Source of the DNA: Mucilaginibacter sp.
GTDB lineage: Bacteria; Bacteroidota; Bacteroidia; Sphingobacteriales; Sphingobacteriaceae
Assembly (NCBI GenBank): GCA_030445275.1
Contig: JAUCSE010000093.1
Span: forward strand, 57,289 to 121,288
Direction: 5' to 3'
Length of the DNA: 64,000 nt
Of this stretch, positions 9,218 through 18,744 are shown one piece after another. Below the pieces are notes generated by a model. That model saw only the letters and a list, made by a program, of their open reading frames with translations, had not been told where the DNA came from and made no database searches. A program made the position numbers and the translations under genes. The stretch's first letter is position 1, and each line of letters starts with the position of its first letter.

Positions 9218-10222
9218 TTGAAAATTGCCATTACCGCCGATCCTTTTATACCCGTTCCCCCGGTCCTTTATGGTGGAATAGAACGTATCATAGAGCTACT
9301 GATCAATGAATTAACACAGCAGGGGCACGAGGTTACGCTATTCGCGCATAGGGATTCGACCGTCAGCTGCCGGCTGGTGCCCTACCCCGGGGAAAACAAA
9401 GACTTTAAGAATGCCCTGGTGATCAATAAACGACTGATAGCTGAAAAATTCGATCTCATCCACAGCTTCGGCAGGCTGGTATACCTACTTCCGCAACTGT
9501 TCAGGCGCACGCCGGTTTTAATGAGTTACCAGCGCGAACCCACCATCAGGCAAATTAAAAGGGCTATGATGATCTCGCTGAAAGGTACCTTATCCTTCAC
9601 CGGCTGCAGCAATTATATAACCGACCAGATACGCCCGTTTGCACCGGTATATACGGTTTATAATGGGGTGGATATCAGGAAATATACTCCTCAGTATCGT
9701 GTAGCGCAAAATGCCCCTCTTGTTTTTTTAGGCAGAATAGAACCTATCAAGGGGCCACACACCGCAATTGAGATTGCCCTGACAACAGGCAGACCGCTGC
9801 TCATTGCAGGTAACATACCTGCAGACCATACCGATTATTTTGACAGGCAGATCAAGCCATTGCTGAACGATCAGATTACCTACCTGGGACCGGTTAACGA
9901 TGAGCAAAAAAACGAATTGCTGGGTAAGGCCCTGGCGCTGCTGATGCCCATTCACTGGGAGGAGCCCTTCGGCATCGTCATGATAGAGGCGATGGCTTGT
10001 GGCACCCCGGTGCTGGCGCTCAGACGTGGCGCCGTGCCGGAAGTCGTTACCGAAGGTTTGAATGGTTTTTCGGCCGAAACTCCCGAAGGATTGATGGGCA
10101 AGGTTGACCTGCTGGCAGGTATGGACAGAAAAAAGGTCAGGATGAGCGTGGAAAAACTATTTTCCCCGGGAGTCATTACTGCGGAGTATGTTAAAATTTA
10201 TAACCAATTAATTGGTGCGTAA
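9218..10222 (+). CDS. Glycosyltransferase family 4 (GT-B)
   Basis: A 334-residue GT-B transferase. It starts from TTG at 9218 (first residues KIAITADPF), which gives a complete first beta strand; no in-frame ATG is better placed. The acceptor-domain loop is VLYGGIERIIELL. The donor domain has LVFLGRIEPIKGP near residue 170 and the E-x7-E motif EPFGIVMIE near residue 248, followed by AMACGTPV. At 334 residues it is slightly shorter than the usual 360-400 of the family. Confidence 0.9.
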   Translation: MKIAITADPFIPVPPVLYGGIERIIELLINELTQQGHEVTLFAHRDSTVSCRLVPYPGENKDFKNALVINKRLIAEKFDLIHSFGRLVYLLPQLFRRTPVLMSYQREPTIRQIKRAMMISLKGTLSFTGCSNYITDQIRPFAPVYTVYNGVDIRKYTPQYRVAQNAPLVFLGRIEPIKGPHTAIEIALTTGRPLLIAGNIPADHTDYFDRQIKPLLNDQITYLGPVNDEQKNELLGKALALLMPIHWEEPFGIVMIEAMACGTPVLALRRGAVPEVVTEGLNGFSAETPEGLMGKVDLLAGMDRKKVRMSVEKLFSPGVITAEYVKIYNQLIGA

Positions 10223-10245
10223 GCGCTCCACCTCATTATTAGGTC

Positions 10246-11403
10246 ATGTTTCATCATAAGCGTGTCTTGGTTAGCTGTGGCACTAAATTTCATTCCGATC
10301 ACGTAAGCTGGCAACTTTATAAAAACGGGTTATTGGAAAAAACCGTTACCGCTCACCCTCCCGGTAAATACCTGAACAGGGTTAACCTGCCGCGAAAAAG
10401 GGGCACCTTTCTACCACCCATATTTGTGATACCCTATGTATTGTACAAAATTCCCTATATAGGTAACACGCTGGCCCGGCTGATCGAATACCGCCTGCCG
10501 GCCATCTTCGACTTCATGGCTTCGTTTTTCACTTCTGAGGCCAACATTAGCCTATCATGGTCCTGGGCAAGCTGGTATACCATCAAAAGGATCAAGGCAA
10601 GAAACGGGATCGCTATACTGGAGGAAAGCGGGTCCTGCAATTTATACCAGAATGAACTGCTAGCGGATGAGTATAGCCGCCTCAACTTAAGGTTCCGGAA
10701 CAAAACCCCGGCATATATCATCAGGAGAGAATTACGGGAGGCTGATCTGGCGGATTTTATATTATGCCCGTCACAGCACGTGGCAAACACTTTTATAGAG
10801 CAAGGTATACCAAAGGAAAAATTTGTGATTATCCCCTATGGTGTAAATCTGGAGCGCTTTTCCCCCTCGCCAAACAGTGCCCATAAATTTCGCATTATAT
10901 TCGTGGGCACGATCGGGGTGCGAAAGGGTCTTATCTACCTATTTAAGGCGCTGGAGGCCCTGGGTCACCTGCCGGATCTGGAGTGTATACTCGTGGGAGG
11001 CATTGAAGTGGGCTTCGAGCCTATATTTAAACAATACCAGCATCTCGTTACCTACCTGGGACGGGTGTCGCAGGAAAAGTTGGCCACTATTTATCAAAGC
11101 GGTGCTGTTTTTGTATTCCCCTCACTTGACGAGGGCATGGCACTGGTGCAACTCGAGGCGATGGCTTGCGGGCTACCCGTAATTACCACAATCAACGCGG
11201 GTGCCGATGCCGTGATACAAAATGGTATACAAGGCTTTTTTATACCGGTGCGCGATACTGAGGCATTAAGGGAGAAAATACACTTCCTTTATCAAAACCC
11301 GCTGATCAGAAGGAAAATGGCAGAAAATGCACTTAAACGAGCCCAGGAATTTACGTGGGACCGATACGGTGATCAGTTGTCTGCATTTATCAATACCCTA
11401 TGA
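10246..11403 (+). CDS. Glycosyltransferase family 4 (GT-B)
   Basis: A 385-residue transferase. Donor-domain motifs are RIIFVGTIGVRKGLIYL and the E-x7-E motif EGMALVQLE near residue 295, followed by AMACGLPVI. The N-terminal domain contains a SWASWYTIKRIKAR patch and EESGSCN. After its stop a short reading frame of 31 codons (ATG at 11401) overlaps the start of the next gene; I treat it as non-genic. Confidence 0.88.
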   Translation: MFHHKRVLVSCGTKFHSDHVSWQLYKNGLLEKTVTAHPPGKYLNRVNLPRKRGTFLPPIFVIPYVLYKIPYIGNTLARLIEYRLPAIFDFMASFFTSEANISLSWSWASWYTIKRIKARNGIAILEESGSCNLYQNELLADEYSRLNLRFRNKTPAYIIRRELREADLADFILCPSQHVANTFIEQGIPKEKFVIIPYGVNLERFSPSPNSAHKFRIIFVGTIGVRKGLIYLFKALEALGHLPDLECILVGGIEVGFEPIFKQYQHLVTYLGRVSQEKLATIYQSGAVFVFPSLDEGMALVQLEAMACGLPVITTINAGADAVIQNGIQGFFIPVRDTEALREKIHFLYQNPLIRRKMAENALKRAQEFTWDRYGDQLSAFINTL

Positions 11404-11472
11404 AAAACAAAGAGAAAATATTTTATCTGCTTCGCTCCCTTACCCGCAATCTTTCACTGTTTTTGCGGCCTG

Positions 11473-12711
11473 GTGCATCCCAAGATGATCAATAACGATT
11501 TTTACCACCGTTTGAAAAAGATCTGCCTGATAACAACCGGTCATATCGCATCCGACCCTCGGTTGGTCAAGGAGGCTGCGAGCCTTATCAAAGCGGGTTT
11601 TGATGTGCATATTGTATTTACGCAATACGTTGCTCCACTGATAGCATATGATAGAGATTTACTTGCCGTCCACCCTAATTTAAGTTTCGATGTCCTGGAT
11701 TGGACAAAGCGCACCATCCGCTCCAGGACGGTGAGGTTCATTTCAGGATTGAAACAAAAACTTGCTAAAACACAGCTTACAAAGATCAATAGAAACTATT
11801 ACTGGCAAACTAAAAAGGCGATAGCAATTAAGGCCGATCTGTATATTGCGCATAACCTGGGTGCTTTGCCTGTTGCCATCAAGGCATCAAAAGTCAATGG
11901 GGCCAAATGCGGTTTCGATGCTGAGGATTTTCATCGTCATGAGTATAGTAACGATCCACTTGATGAAGCTGTGCGACTCAAAACATCCATAGAAGACACC
12001 TACATACCGCAGTTGGACTACATGACCGCGGCAAGCCCCATGATAGCGGATCGGTACACTGCCCTTTACCATATACCCGTACAGCCCATTCTTAATGTTT
12101 TTCCGAAAACTACGCTGCAGGTTTCCGTCAACGAGACCGGCCCATTGAAGCTTTTCTGGTTTTCACAAACCATTGGCGGTCACCGCGGACTGGAATCAGT
12201 ATTAGAAGCGGCGGCACTGGTCAATATCCGGATGGAGTTGCATCTGTTGGGAAACCCGGATCATCACTTTAAAAATACACTGGAACAGCTTCTTCCCAAA
12301 AACGCGGAATTTCGGCTAATTTACCATGGTACCATCAGGCCTGATGATATATTTAACTTAGCAGGTGAATTTGATATCGGCCTGGCTACTGAACTCTCCG
12401 TTCCATTAAATCGGGATATCTGCTTAACCAACAAGATTTTCACGTACATCCAATGCGGCCTCGTCGTGGTAGCAAGCGCCACTTCTGCCCAGCGGGAATT
12501 GCTGCAAAATTTTCCTGGTGCCGGCCATGTATATAAAGACCCTATAGCCCTGGCCAACATATTGACTGATTATCACCTTAACAGAAAGATTTTACAGGAA
12601 ACAAAGGAAAAAAATTATCTTGTGGGTCAACAAACTTTAAAATGGGAAAATGAGGAAATACGCTTTTTAAAAGTTATCGATGCGTGTATAAACCCTATGA
12701 ATGTGTCGTGA
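11473..12711 (+). CDS. Glycosyltransferase, GT-B family 4-like
   Basis: A 412-residue GT-B protein. The acceptor domain begins KICLITTGHIASDPRLVKEA, a pattern of family 4 enzymes in which the loop binds the acceptor. The region DLYIAHNLGALPVAIKA and the donor-domain stretch LFWFSQTIGGHRGLES support the fold. The canonical E-x7-E is weak. The start is GTG at 11473, with an ATG four codons later (11485) as an alternative. The 3' end overlaps the next gene by 28 bases. Confidence 0.8.
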   Translation: MHPKMINNDFYHRLKKICLITTGHIASDPRLVKEAASLIKAGFDVHIVFTQYVAPLIAYDRDLLAVHPNLSFDVLDWTKRTIRSRTVRFISGLKQKLAKTQLTKINRNYYWQTKKAIAIKADLYIAHNLGALPVAIKASKVNGAKCGFDAEDFHRHEYSNDPLDEAVRLKTSIEDTYIPQLDYMTAASPMIADRYTALYHIPVQPILNVFPKTTLQVSVNETGPLKLFWFSQTIGGHRGLESVLEAAALVNIRMELHLLGNPDHHFKNTLEQLLPKNAEFRLIYHGTIRPDDIFNLAGEFDIGLATELSVPLNRDICLTNKIFTYIQCGLVVVASATSAQRELLQNFPGAGHVYKDPIALANILTDYHLNRKILQETKEKNYLVGQQTLKWENEEIRFLKVIDACINPMNVS

Positions 12712-13991
12712 ATAAAAGAATATTGATCATCTCTCCTTACTTCCCCCCGGTTAATGCCTCCGATATGCAACGTGTGCGCATGAGCCTGCCCTACTTTACT
12801 GAATTGGGTTGGGAGGCAGAGGTGGTCATGGTAAACGAACAATATGCCGATATGACTGAAGATCCCTTGCTTTTACAAAGTGTTCCTGCACATATCAAGA
12901 TCCACAAGATAAAGGCGCTTCATAAAAATATCACCTCAAAGTTTGGCCTGGGCAGTATAGCTTTACGCTCCTTGCTATTTTACAAAATGGCTGTTAATAA
13001 ATTGCTGACTTCGAAAAAATATGACCTGATCTATTTTTCCACCACCCAGTTCCCGGTTTGTATATTGGGCGCATACTGGAGGAAAAAATTCGGGATTCCA
13101 TATGTGATCGATATGCAGGACCCATGGCATTCTGACTATTACCAGGATAAGCCAAGGAAATTAAGGCCGCCAAAATACCGGTTCGCCTACCACTTAAACC
13201 GGATACTTGAACCAGTGGCGCTAAAAAGGGCAAACGGACTCATTGCTGTATCAGATCATTATATCGCGGATCTGAAGGATCGCTACCCCGAAATAAAGGA
13301 CATACCCACTGCTACCATCACCTTCGGTGCCTTTCAGCCCGATATGCAGATAGCCGCAAATCATGCGCATTTGTTTCATAACCTGCTCAGTGCTGATCAT
13401 ACCAATATCGTCTATATCGGGCGCGGGGGTGCCGATATGCATCAGGCAATTATCCCCCTGTTTAAGGCCATACAACATGGCCTTAAAAATCACGTCGATG
13501 GTTATCATAAACTGCGCTGTTATTTTATCGGGACCAGTTACGCAACAACGGGTCAGGGGCTGGCCACTATTCTGCCGCTTGCCCGTCAATATGGATTAAC
13601 AGAGCAGGTAGTCGAACTGACCGACAGGATAAGCTACTACCATACATTGATCACGCTGCAACAAGCCCATGGGTTATTTATACCTGGCTCGGACGACCCT
13701 GCCTATACGGCATCCAAAATCTATCCCTACCTGTTAACCCGGAGGCCCATACTGGCCATATTTAACCCTGCAAGTTCGACGATTCCTATATTAAGGGAGT
13801 ACGGTGTAAAGCATGTATATGATTGTCAAACGATAGATACCGGTCATGTCGATCTTTTTTTAACAGCAATGATCAGCGGTACATCGATGGAGAACTACCA
13901 TACCCAGGCCATTGAAAAATACTCGGCACGCCAAATGGCGATCAACGAGTGCCTTCTTTTTGAACAGACCTTAGCTGCCAATCATAAATGA
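12684..13991 (+). CDS. Glycosyltransferase, GT-B group 1-like
   Basis: A 435-residue protein that begins RILIISPYFPPVNASDMQRV, typical of a group 1 GT-B N-terminal strand and loop. The acceptor domain includes DMQDPWHSDYYQ, similar to the DxQDxWP motif of WcaI/WbuB-like transferases. A late YTASKIYPYL motif near residue 340 resembles the donor-site helix of that subgroup. It overlaps both neighbours, so it is in the operon. The donor is unknown. Confidence 0.82.
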   Translation: MYKPYECVVNKRILIISPYFPPVNASDMQRVRMSLPYFTELGWEAEVVMVNEQYADMTEDPLLLQSVPAHIKIHKIKALHKNITSKFGLGSIALRSLLFYKMAVNKLLTSKKYDLIYFSTTQFPVCILGAYWRKKFGIPYVIDMQDPWHSDYYQDKPRKLRPPKYRFAYHLNRILEPVALKRANGLIAVSDHYIADLKDRYPEIKDIPTATITFGAFQPDMQIAANHAHLFHNLLSADHTNIVYIGRGGADMHQAIIPLFKAIQHGLKNHVDGYHKLRCYFIGTSYATTGQGLATILPLARQYGLTEQVVELTDRISYYHTLITLQQAHGLFIPGSDDPAYTASKIYPYLLTRRPILAIFNPASSTIPILREYGVKHVYDCQTIDTGHVDLFLTAMISGTSMENYHTQAIEKYSARQMAINECLLFEQTLAANHK

Positions 13992-15178
13992 GTAACCTAC
14001 CATTACCAAGGCTTGCCATTATAACCACCCATCCCATACAGTACTACGCGCCCGTATTTAAACTGCTGCATCAGCGCGGTCATCTGGCCATAAACGTATT
14101 CTACACCTGGGGCCGGACTTCCCTGACCAAGTATGACCCAGATTTTGGTCAACAGGTTGATTGGGACATCCCCTTGCTGGAGGGTTATCCTTACCAATGG
14201 GTGGAGAACACCGCTTCAAACCCGGGTTCACATCATTTTAAGGGTATTGTCAATCCCGGACTTATTGCGCAAATAAACCAATGGCAACCTACAGCGATAC
14301 TAATATTTGGCTGGGCTTACGCCAGCCATTTAAGAGCACTCGTTTATTATAAGGGTAAACTGCCTGTATGCTTCAGAGGTGATTCCACGCTTCTTGACCA
14401 GACCAACGGCCTTAGAACAGTACTCAGAACAATTTTTTTGAAATGGGTATACAGCCATGTGGAACATAGCTTTTATACAGGCATAAACAACAAGGCTTAT
14501 TTTAAAAAACACGGGTTAAAGGAAGAGCAGCTGAGCTTTGCGCCTCATGCTATAGACAACGACCGCTTTGCTGAAGACCACTTTACAGAGGCTACCGGAT
14601 TGCGGAACAGTTTGGGCATCAGTGCCAGTGACATGCTCATTCTGTTTTCAGGTAAGCTAGAGGATAAAAAGGACCCAGTGTTATTACTGCAGGCTTTTTT
14701 ACAGTTAAACCTGCCACATGTACATTTATTATTCGCGGGTAGTGGGGCGTTAAAAAGCACCCTCCAGCAACGGATCCAGGGGAACAAGCACATCCATTTT
14801 ATTGATTTTCAAAACCAGGGGTATATGCCGGTAGTCTACCAGGCCTGCGATCTGTACTGCCTCCCATCAAAGGGCCCTGGCGAAACCTGGGGATTGGCTG
14901 TTAACGAAGCGATGGCCTGTGGCAAGGCAATTGTAGTATCCGACAAAGTAGGCTGCGCTGCCGACCTGGTGAAAAAGGATAATGGTATCATCGTTAAAAG
15001 CCAAAGTCTGAACGAATTGCTTACCACCCTCCAGTACTTTACCGGCAACCCTGCCCGGCTGCGAAAATTTGGAAGGCAATCTGCTCAAATCATAAGCGAT
15101 TACAGTTTTTTGGCTGTAGCCCGTGCCATAGAACAAGCAATTCTTGCAGATAAAAATTATATTGCCGGCAATCAATAA
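13988..15178 (+). CDS. Glycosyltransferase family 4 (GT-B)
   Basis: A 396-residue transferase starting RLAIITTHPIQYYAPVFKLL, a recognisable acceptor-domain start of a family 4 subgroup. Donor-domain motifs are ILFSGKLEDKKDP and the E-x7-E motif ETWGLAVNE near residue 298, then AMACGKAI and DKVGCAADLV. ATGA overlap with the gene upstream, and only 2 bases separate it from the polymerase gene. Confidence 0.9.
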   Translation: MSNLPLPRLAIITTHPIQYYAPVFKLLHQRGHLAINVFYTWGRTSLTKYDPDFGQQVDWDIPLLEGYPYQWVENTASNPGSHHFKGIVNPGLIAQINQWQPTAILIFGWAYASHLRALVYYKGKLPVCFRGDSTLLDQTNGLRTVLRTIFLKWVYSHVEHSFYTGINNKAYFKKHGLKEEQLSFAPHAIDNDRFAEDHFTEATGLRNSLGISASDMLILFSGKLEDKKDPVLLLQAFLQLNLPHVHLLFAGSGALKSTLQQRIQGNKHIHFIDFQNQGYMPVVYQACDLYCLPSKGPGETWGLAVNEAMACGKAIVVSDKVGCAADLVKKDNGIIVKSQSLNELLTTLQYFTGNPARLRKFGRQSAQIISDYSFLAVARAIEQAILADKNYIAGNQ

Positions 15179-15180
15179 CA

Positions 15181-16587
15181 ATGGACAGACAACTATCTTT
15201 TGAGCGTTTAGCCCTATTATATATGCCTTGGGTACTGGCATGGCTTTTTAAATCAGATCCCACAGTTTCGTATCTTATTGCGTGGAGTGGCTCATTTTTT
15301 ATCTTTTTCATCACGCTAACCGGTTGGATCAGACCAATACCTGCGGACCTCCCTTTATCTGCGCAATTAATGCGACCTATTTTTTTGGTGCATATTATGT
15401 TTGCCGGTTACACCTGCTGTACTTCCATTTTCTATTTCCTCGATGTGCTGGGGTACGTAAACTTCAGTAAAATAAGTAATTCGTTCCTCATAGACATGAA
15501 AAGACTCGAATTAACTGCGCAGTGCCAGCGTTATTATTGCCTTGGGCATGCCGCTCTTATTAGCGGTATGCTAACTTTTATGAAACACCCGGGTCATTAT
15601 AAAAACCGGGTGGTGTCAACTAACGTCAGCGGCTTGCTCTTTTACATTGCCATTATCACCTTACCTTTTTCAATCATCGTTGTAGCGATTCCAGGCCTTT
15701 CCCAGTTTGCCAGACAGTTTGGTTCCTTAAGCTTTATAGCAGGCACCCTTGCCCTGGCATTTGCAATTCCGCAAAAAAAATCATGGAACACCATGATATG
15801 CCTGGGCCTGTATTTCTCCAATTTTTATAGTGCCTCAACATCAGGATTCAAGGAGCCGATCATTATCAGCGTTTTGGTATTAGGCATCTTTTTATATCCG
15901 GTCTATAAAAAGATGGTGTTGATTATTTTTATACCCATTTTATTGGGCTTGTTTTTCTTGCTCCCTACCTACGTACGCGTATTTAGGGAAAATGCATGGG
16001 CAGGCAACGCTTCAACCCACGATGCGACTCAACTGGCACTCAATGCGATCATTAACCAGGACGATGATATCCAAGAAACTAACTGGGATTTTCTCGCTTA
16101 TCGCCTTAGTGAAATAGACATGTTTACAAAATTTGTTCATACGACTCCGTCGCAGATCGATTACTACAAAGAAGATCTATGGAAACAATCGCTGTGGGCC
16201 ATTATACCCAGAGCCTTCTGGCCAGGGAAACCAAATGCCGAGGAATTGGTTATGAAGCGGGTTTATGCCGCAGGCGTGATCAACCCTAATTCAAACGTTT
16301 CCGCTAAACCTGCATTTATCGTTGATGCTTACTTGTCTTATGGTGGGTTTGGGATCTGGCTGTTTATGTTCGCCTACGGCGCTGCGGCGCAGTTAATATC
16401 CCTAAAGGCGGAGCAACTGTTCGGTGGTTACTTACTGGGGACTGCCCTTATTTTCTCGGGGCTTTTTCAGGTATTTTGGCGTGGCTCAAGCCTGGAGTTT
16501 ATTGTCAATACCGTCTTCTGGAGCTATATCAGTATGCTACTCATCGCCTGGGTATTTAAATCTAAAAATATATTAAAGCCAGTATAG
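15181..16587 (+). CDS. Wzy-like polysaccharide repeat-unit polymerase
   Basis: A 468-residue, strongly hydrophobic protein with about ten to twelve predicted membrane segments and a larger extracytoplasmic loop in the second half (around residues 275-385). This is the usual plan of O-antigen/exopolysaccharide polymerases, which join lipid-linked repeat units at the outer face of the inner membrane. Primary sequence in this family is poorly conserved, so the call rests on topology and on its place at the end of a glycosyltransferase operon. A decayed near-copy of its middle part is found about 31 kb away (46.8-47.06 kb). No flippase (Wzx) gene is seen in this window. Confidence 0.75.
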   Translation: MDRQLSFERLALLYMPWVLAWLFKSDPTVSYLIAWSGSFFIFFITLTGWIRPIPADLPLSAQLMRPIFLVHIMFAGYTCCTSIFYFLDVLGYVNFSKISNSFLIDMKRLELTAQCQRYYCLGHAALISGMLTFMKHPGHYKNRVVSTNVSGLLFYIAIITLPFSIIVVAIPGLSQFARQFGSLSFIAGTLALAFAIPQKKSWNTMICLGLYFSNFYSASTSGFKEPIIISVLVLGIFLYPVYKKMVLIIFIPILLGLFFLLPTYVRVFRENAWAGNASTHDATQLALNAIINQDDDIQETNWDFLAYRLSEIDMFTKFVHTTPSQIDYYKEDLWKQSLWAIIPRAFWPGKPNAEELVMKRVYAAGVINPNSNVSAKPAFIVDAYLSYGGFGIWLFMFAYGAAAQLISLKAEQLFGGYLLGTALIFSGLFQVFWRGSSLEFIVNTVFWSYISMLLIAWVFKSKNILKPV

Positions 16588-16605
16588 CCCTATATCCCCC
16601 TACAC

Positions 16606-16839
16606 TTATTCCTCTAATAACTGGGCAGGTCCTACTTCCAGGATCGTCGCCAGATCAAATAGCAGTGAAATACTGAAATTGACCTTCCCCCTTTCCATTC
16701 GCCCGACTTGCGAATAATCCACATCCAATAAATAGGCCAATTCCTGGATCGTCAGTTTTTTTGCTTTTCTGTATTTTCGGATGTTTGTGGCTAAGATCGC
16801 GATGCCCGCTTCATTCCGTCTCTGTTTCCCCTTAACCAT
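16606..16839 (-). CDS. XRE-family transcriptional regulator
   Basis: A 77-residue single-domain helix-turn-helix protein: KAKKLTIQELAYLLDVDYSQ followed by VGRMERGKVN is the Cro/C1-type HTH, about residues 20-60. It is convergent with the polymerase gene (18 bases apart) and divergent from the IS110 transposase (71 bases), so its product may act on the shared intergenic region. It could equally be an orphan regulator left by an insertion. Confidence 0.85.
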   Translation of the reverse strand: MVKGKQRRNEAGIAILATNIRKYRKAKKLTIQELAYLLDVDYSQVGRMERGKVNFSISLLFDLATILEVGPAQLLEE

Positions 16840-16910
16840 GATGTAATAAAAAAAACTTTTCCTTTTATAATAGGGATTATACTCCCTATTTTTACAGCCA
16901 ACCTATTGGC

Positions 16911-17939
16911 ATGCTTACTGAACAACAGATAAAAAAGCTCAAATATTTCGTCGGTATCGATGTTTCTAAAAACGAACTGGATTTCGCAGTGATCCGGGAC
17001 AGGGAGCCAATCTTTCACCGGGAGATCAGGAATACGCCGGAAGCCATCGACGACTTATTCAAGGAAATGAAGAACCGGTTCAGATTCAGTCGGTCGAATG
17101 CGCTATTCTGCCTGGAGGACACCGGAATTTATGGCAACCTTTTGCTGCATGCCTTAAGCGGTAAAAAGGCACTTGTGGTGATGGAAAATCCCTTAAGGAT
17201 AAAAAAATCCTTAGGGCTTATCAGGGAAAAGAGTGACAGAAGGGATGCCTTCAGCATTGCATCTTTCGCGCAAAAGAATCTTTACGAATTAAAATTGTGG
17301 TCGCCCAGGCGCCCACTGCTGGAGTCTCTCCGTCACCTGGCGACTTTACGTGATCGCCTGGTGCGTGTTTCCAAGATCCTGAATATGCCGATCAGGGAGA
17401 ATAAAGCTTTTATAAAAGGCTCCTTAAGCAAACTGGCAGAGCAACACTGCAAAACTTCGAATCATGCCGTAAAGAATGATATTAAAAAAATAGCAAAAAT
17501 GATCCGGGATGATGAACGTTTGAAAAGACTAAATGAGGTTATCACTTCGGTGACCGGTGTGGGAAGATTTACAGCGTTGCAAATTATAATTAGCTCTAAC
17601 GAGCATAAAGACATCGTCAATGCAAAAAAATTCGCCCGTTATGCCGGCGTGGCACCCTTTAAATTCGAATCAGGCTTGGTAGTAACCAAATCACGGGTAT
17701 CACATATCGCCAACAAGAAAATGAAACTGTTACCGCATTTATGCGCGACCCGGGCAATTGTTTTCGATCATGAGCTCCGTCAGTATTATTTAAGAAAAAC
17801 CGTTGAAGAAAAGAAGGCGAAAATGCTGGTCTTAAATGCTATCAGGAATAAATTGATCTTAAGGATATTTTCTTGCCTGAATGAAGACCGGTTATATATT
17901 ATAAAGAGTCCCAAACCCGAAAATATGACTTCCACTTAA
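16911..17939 (+). CDS. IS110-family transposase (DEDD, RuvC-like plus serine domain)
   Basis: A 342-residue protein with the IS110 architecture. An N-terminal RuvC-like DEDD domain has D17 in GIDVSKNELDF, the acidic E in FCLEDTGIYG near residue 70, and KSDRRDAFSI near residue 108. The C-terminal transposase-20 domain starts around VTGVGRFTALQ (residue 215) and includes ARYAGVAPFKFESG with the conserved serine. These enzymes recombine without terminal inverted repeats, guided by a structured bridge RNA from a non-coding end of the element. The gene appears intact. Structured DNA follows its stop. Confidence 0.92.
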   Translation: MLTEQQIKKLKYFVGIDVSKNELDFAVIRDREPIFHREIRNTPEAIDDLFKEMKNRFRFSRSNALFCLEDTGIYGNLLLHALSGKKALVVMENPLRIKKSLGLIREKSDRRDAFSIASFAQKNLYELKLWSPRRPLLESLRHLATLRDRLVRVSKILNMPIRENKAFIKGSLSKLAEQHCKTSNHAVKNDIKKIAKMIRDDERLKRLNEVITSVTGVGRFTALQIIISSNEHKDIVNAKKFARYAGVAPFKFESGLVVTKSRVSHIANKKMKLLPHLCATRAIVFDHELRQYYLRKTVEEKKAKMLVLNAIRNKLILRIFSCLNEDRLYIIKSPKPENMTST

Positions 17940-17944
17940 AAATA

Positions 17945-18087
17945 AACAGCAGAATGCTTTATTTGTGGCTATTGGCTAAAGACCAAATTTGTGGGATAAA
18001 TACTGCTGTTGACCCGGCACATTGGTAAGGCTTGGAACACGTTCTTAGTTAACGACTAATATCATGGAATAAGCTTACCAAATGTGC
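17945..18087 (+). ncRNA. Candidate IS110 bridge RNA (two stem-loops)
   Basis: The non-coding stretch after the transposase folds, by eye, into two consecutive stem-loops. The first has outer arms AACAGCAG (17945-17952) and CTGCTGTT (18003-18010), with an inner TTGG/CCAA pairing and unpaired flanks that each contain TTTGTGG. The second has long imperfect arms at 18017-18033 and 18071-18087, differing by single-base bulges, with an inner TTAGT/ACTAA hairpin. Two stem-loops with large internal loops is the plan of bridge RNAs. The strand and ends are inferred and no guide-to-target match was verified. Confidence 0.4.
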
Positions 18088-18208
18088 TATTGGGCCACCA
18101 TCAGTATATGAAGCTCGACTTTCATTTGTCGTGTTTTTTTAAAATCATCTAAGTAGCCTTCCTGCGAAGCCTTAAAAAATCCGGGGGAACGTAATCTTAT
18201 ACCTCCAG

Positions 18209-18421
18209 TTATTGGCGTTCCAAACTGCACAACGTCTTGCCACTCTTCTTCGCATTATCCAGGCTTACTTTGATGATGTGGTGCGTGCAATTATGTAAAC
18301 CAGCACAATCGTCCCGCAGATGATACCGTTTTGTATGCCGGCTGTCACATATGTAGACTACTGAAGGGCTTTGACCATTTTGTCCTATTAACAGCAAAAA
18401 AAGTAATACTATCGTTTTCAT
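18209..18421 (-). CDS. Small exported cysteine-rich protein
   Basis: A 70-residue protein with an N-terminal hydrophobic segment (TIVLLFLLLIG) that looks like a signal peptide or anchor. It is followed by a compact core with the pattern C-x6-YH-x4-C-x2-L-x2-C-x(n)-C (YICDSRHTKRYH, DDCAGLHNC, TLCSLE). I recognise this as a recurrent small Bacteroidota protein type but know no function. I start it at 18421 rather than 18430 because the truncated copy at 24.1 kb begins at the equivalent methionine. It lies about 150 bp downstream of a dyad/TAnnTTTG promoter. Confidence 0.7.
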   Translation of the reverse strand: MKTIVLLFLLLIGQNGQSPSVVYICDSRHTKRYHLRDDCAGLHNCTHHIIKVSLDNAKKSGKTLCSLERQ

Positions 18422-18576
18422 TTTTATCAACCAGGCATGTTTAATTAATTATTGCTTCCAATCAGTCACGATTCCAGAAATCCTTAAAATGTGAAAACCG
18501 CTATTCTTAAAATTGCCATCGTATACTATGAACCTTAAGATGTATAGCCCGACATCCCGTTATCAACTAATCAGAA

Positions 18577-18622
18577 CAAAAATAAGACAGGAGCACCGCT
18601 CATTTTTACGGGAAACCATAAT
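18577..18622 (-). promoter_or_regulatory. Dyad-controlled promoter, site A
   Basis: On the minus strand, ATTATGGTTTCCCGTAAA (18622-18605) is an imperfect copy of the dyad seen at three other places. It is followed after exactly 20 bp by TATTTTTG (18584-18577), which fits the Bacteroidota -7 box TAnnTTTG. No TTG stands in the -33 position, suggesting an activator-dependent promoter. It points toward the small cysteine-rich gene. Confidence 0.6.
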
Positions 18623-18744
18623 CGGCGTACTTTGCTGTTCCGGATGATTTCATCGCGCGCTTTGTTCAGCGTATCCGGTTGATCTATTACGGATAAACCG
18701 CTCAACACCTATCTGCAGTTACCGTCACTTCTCATTTCCTATGG

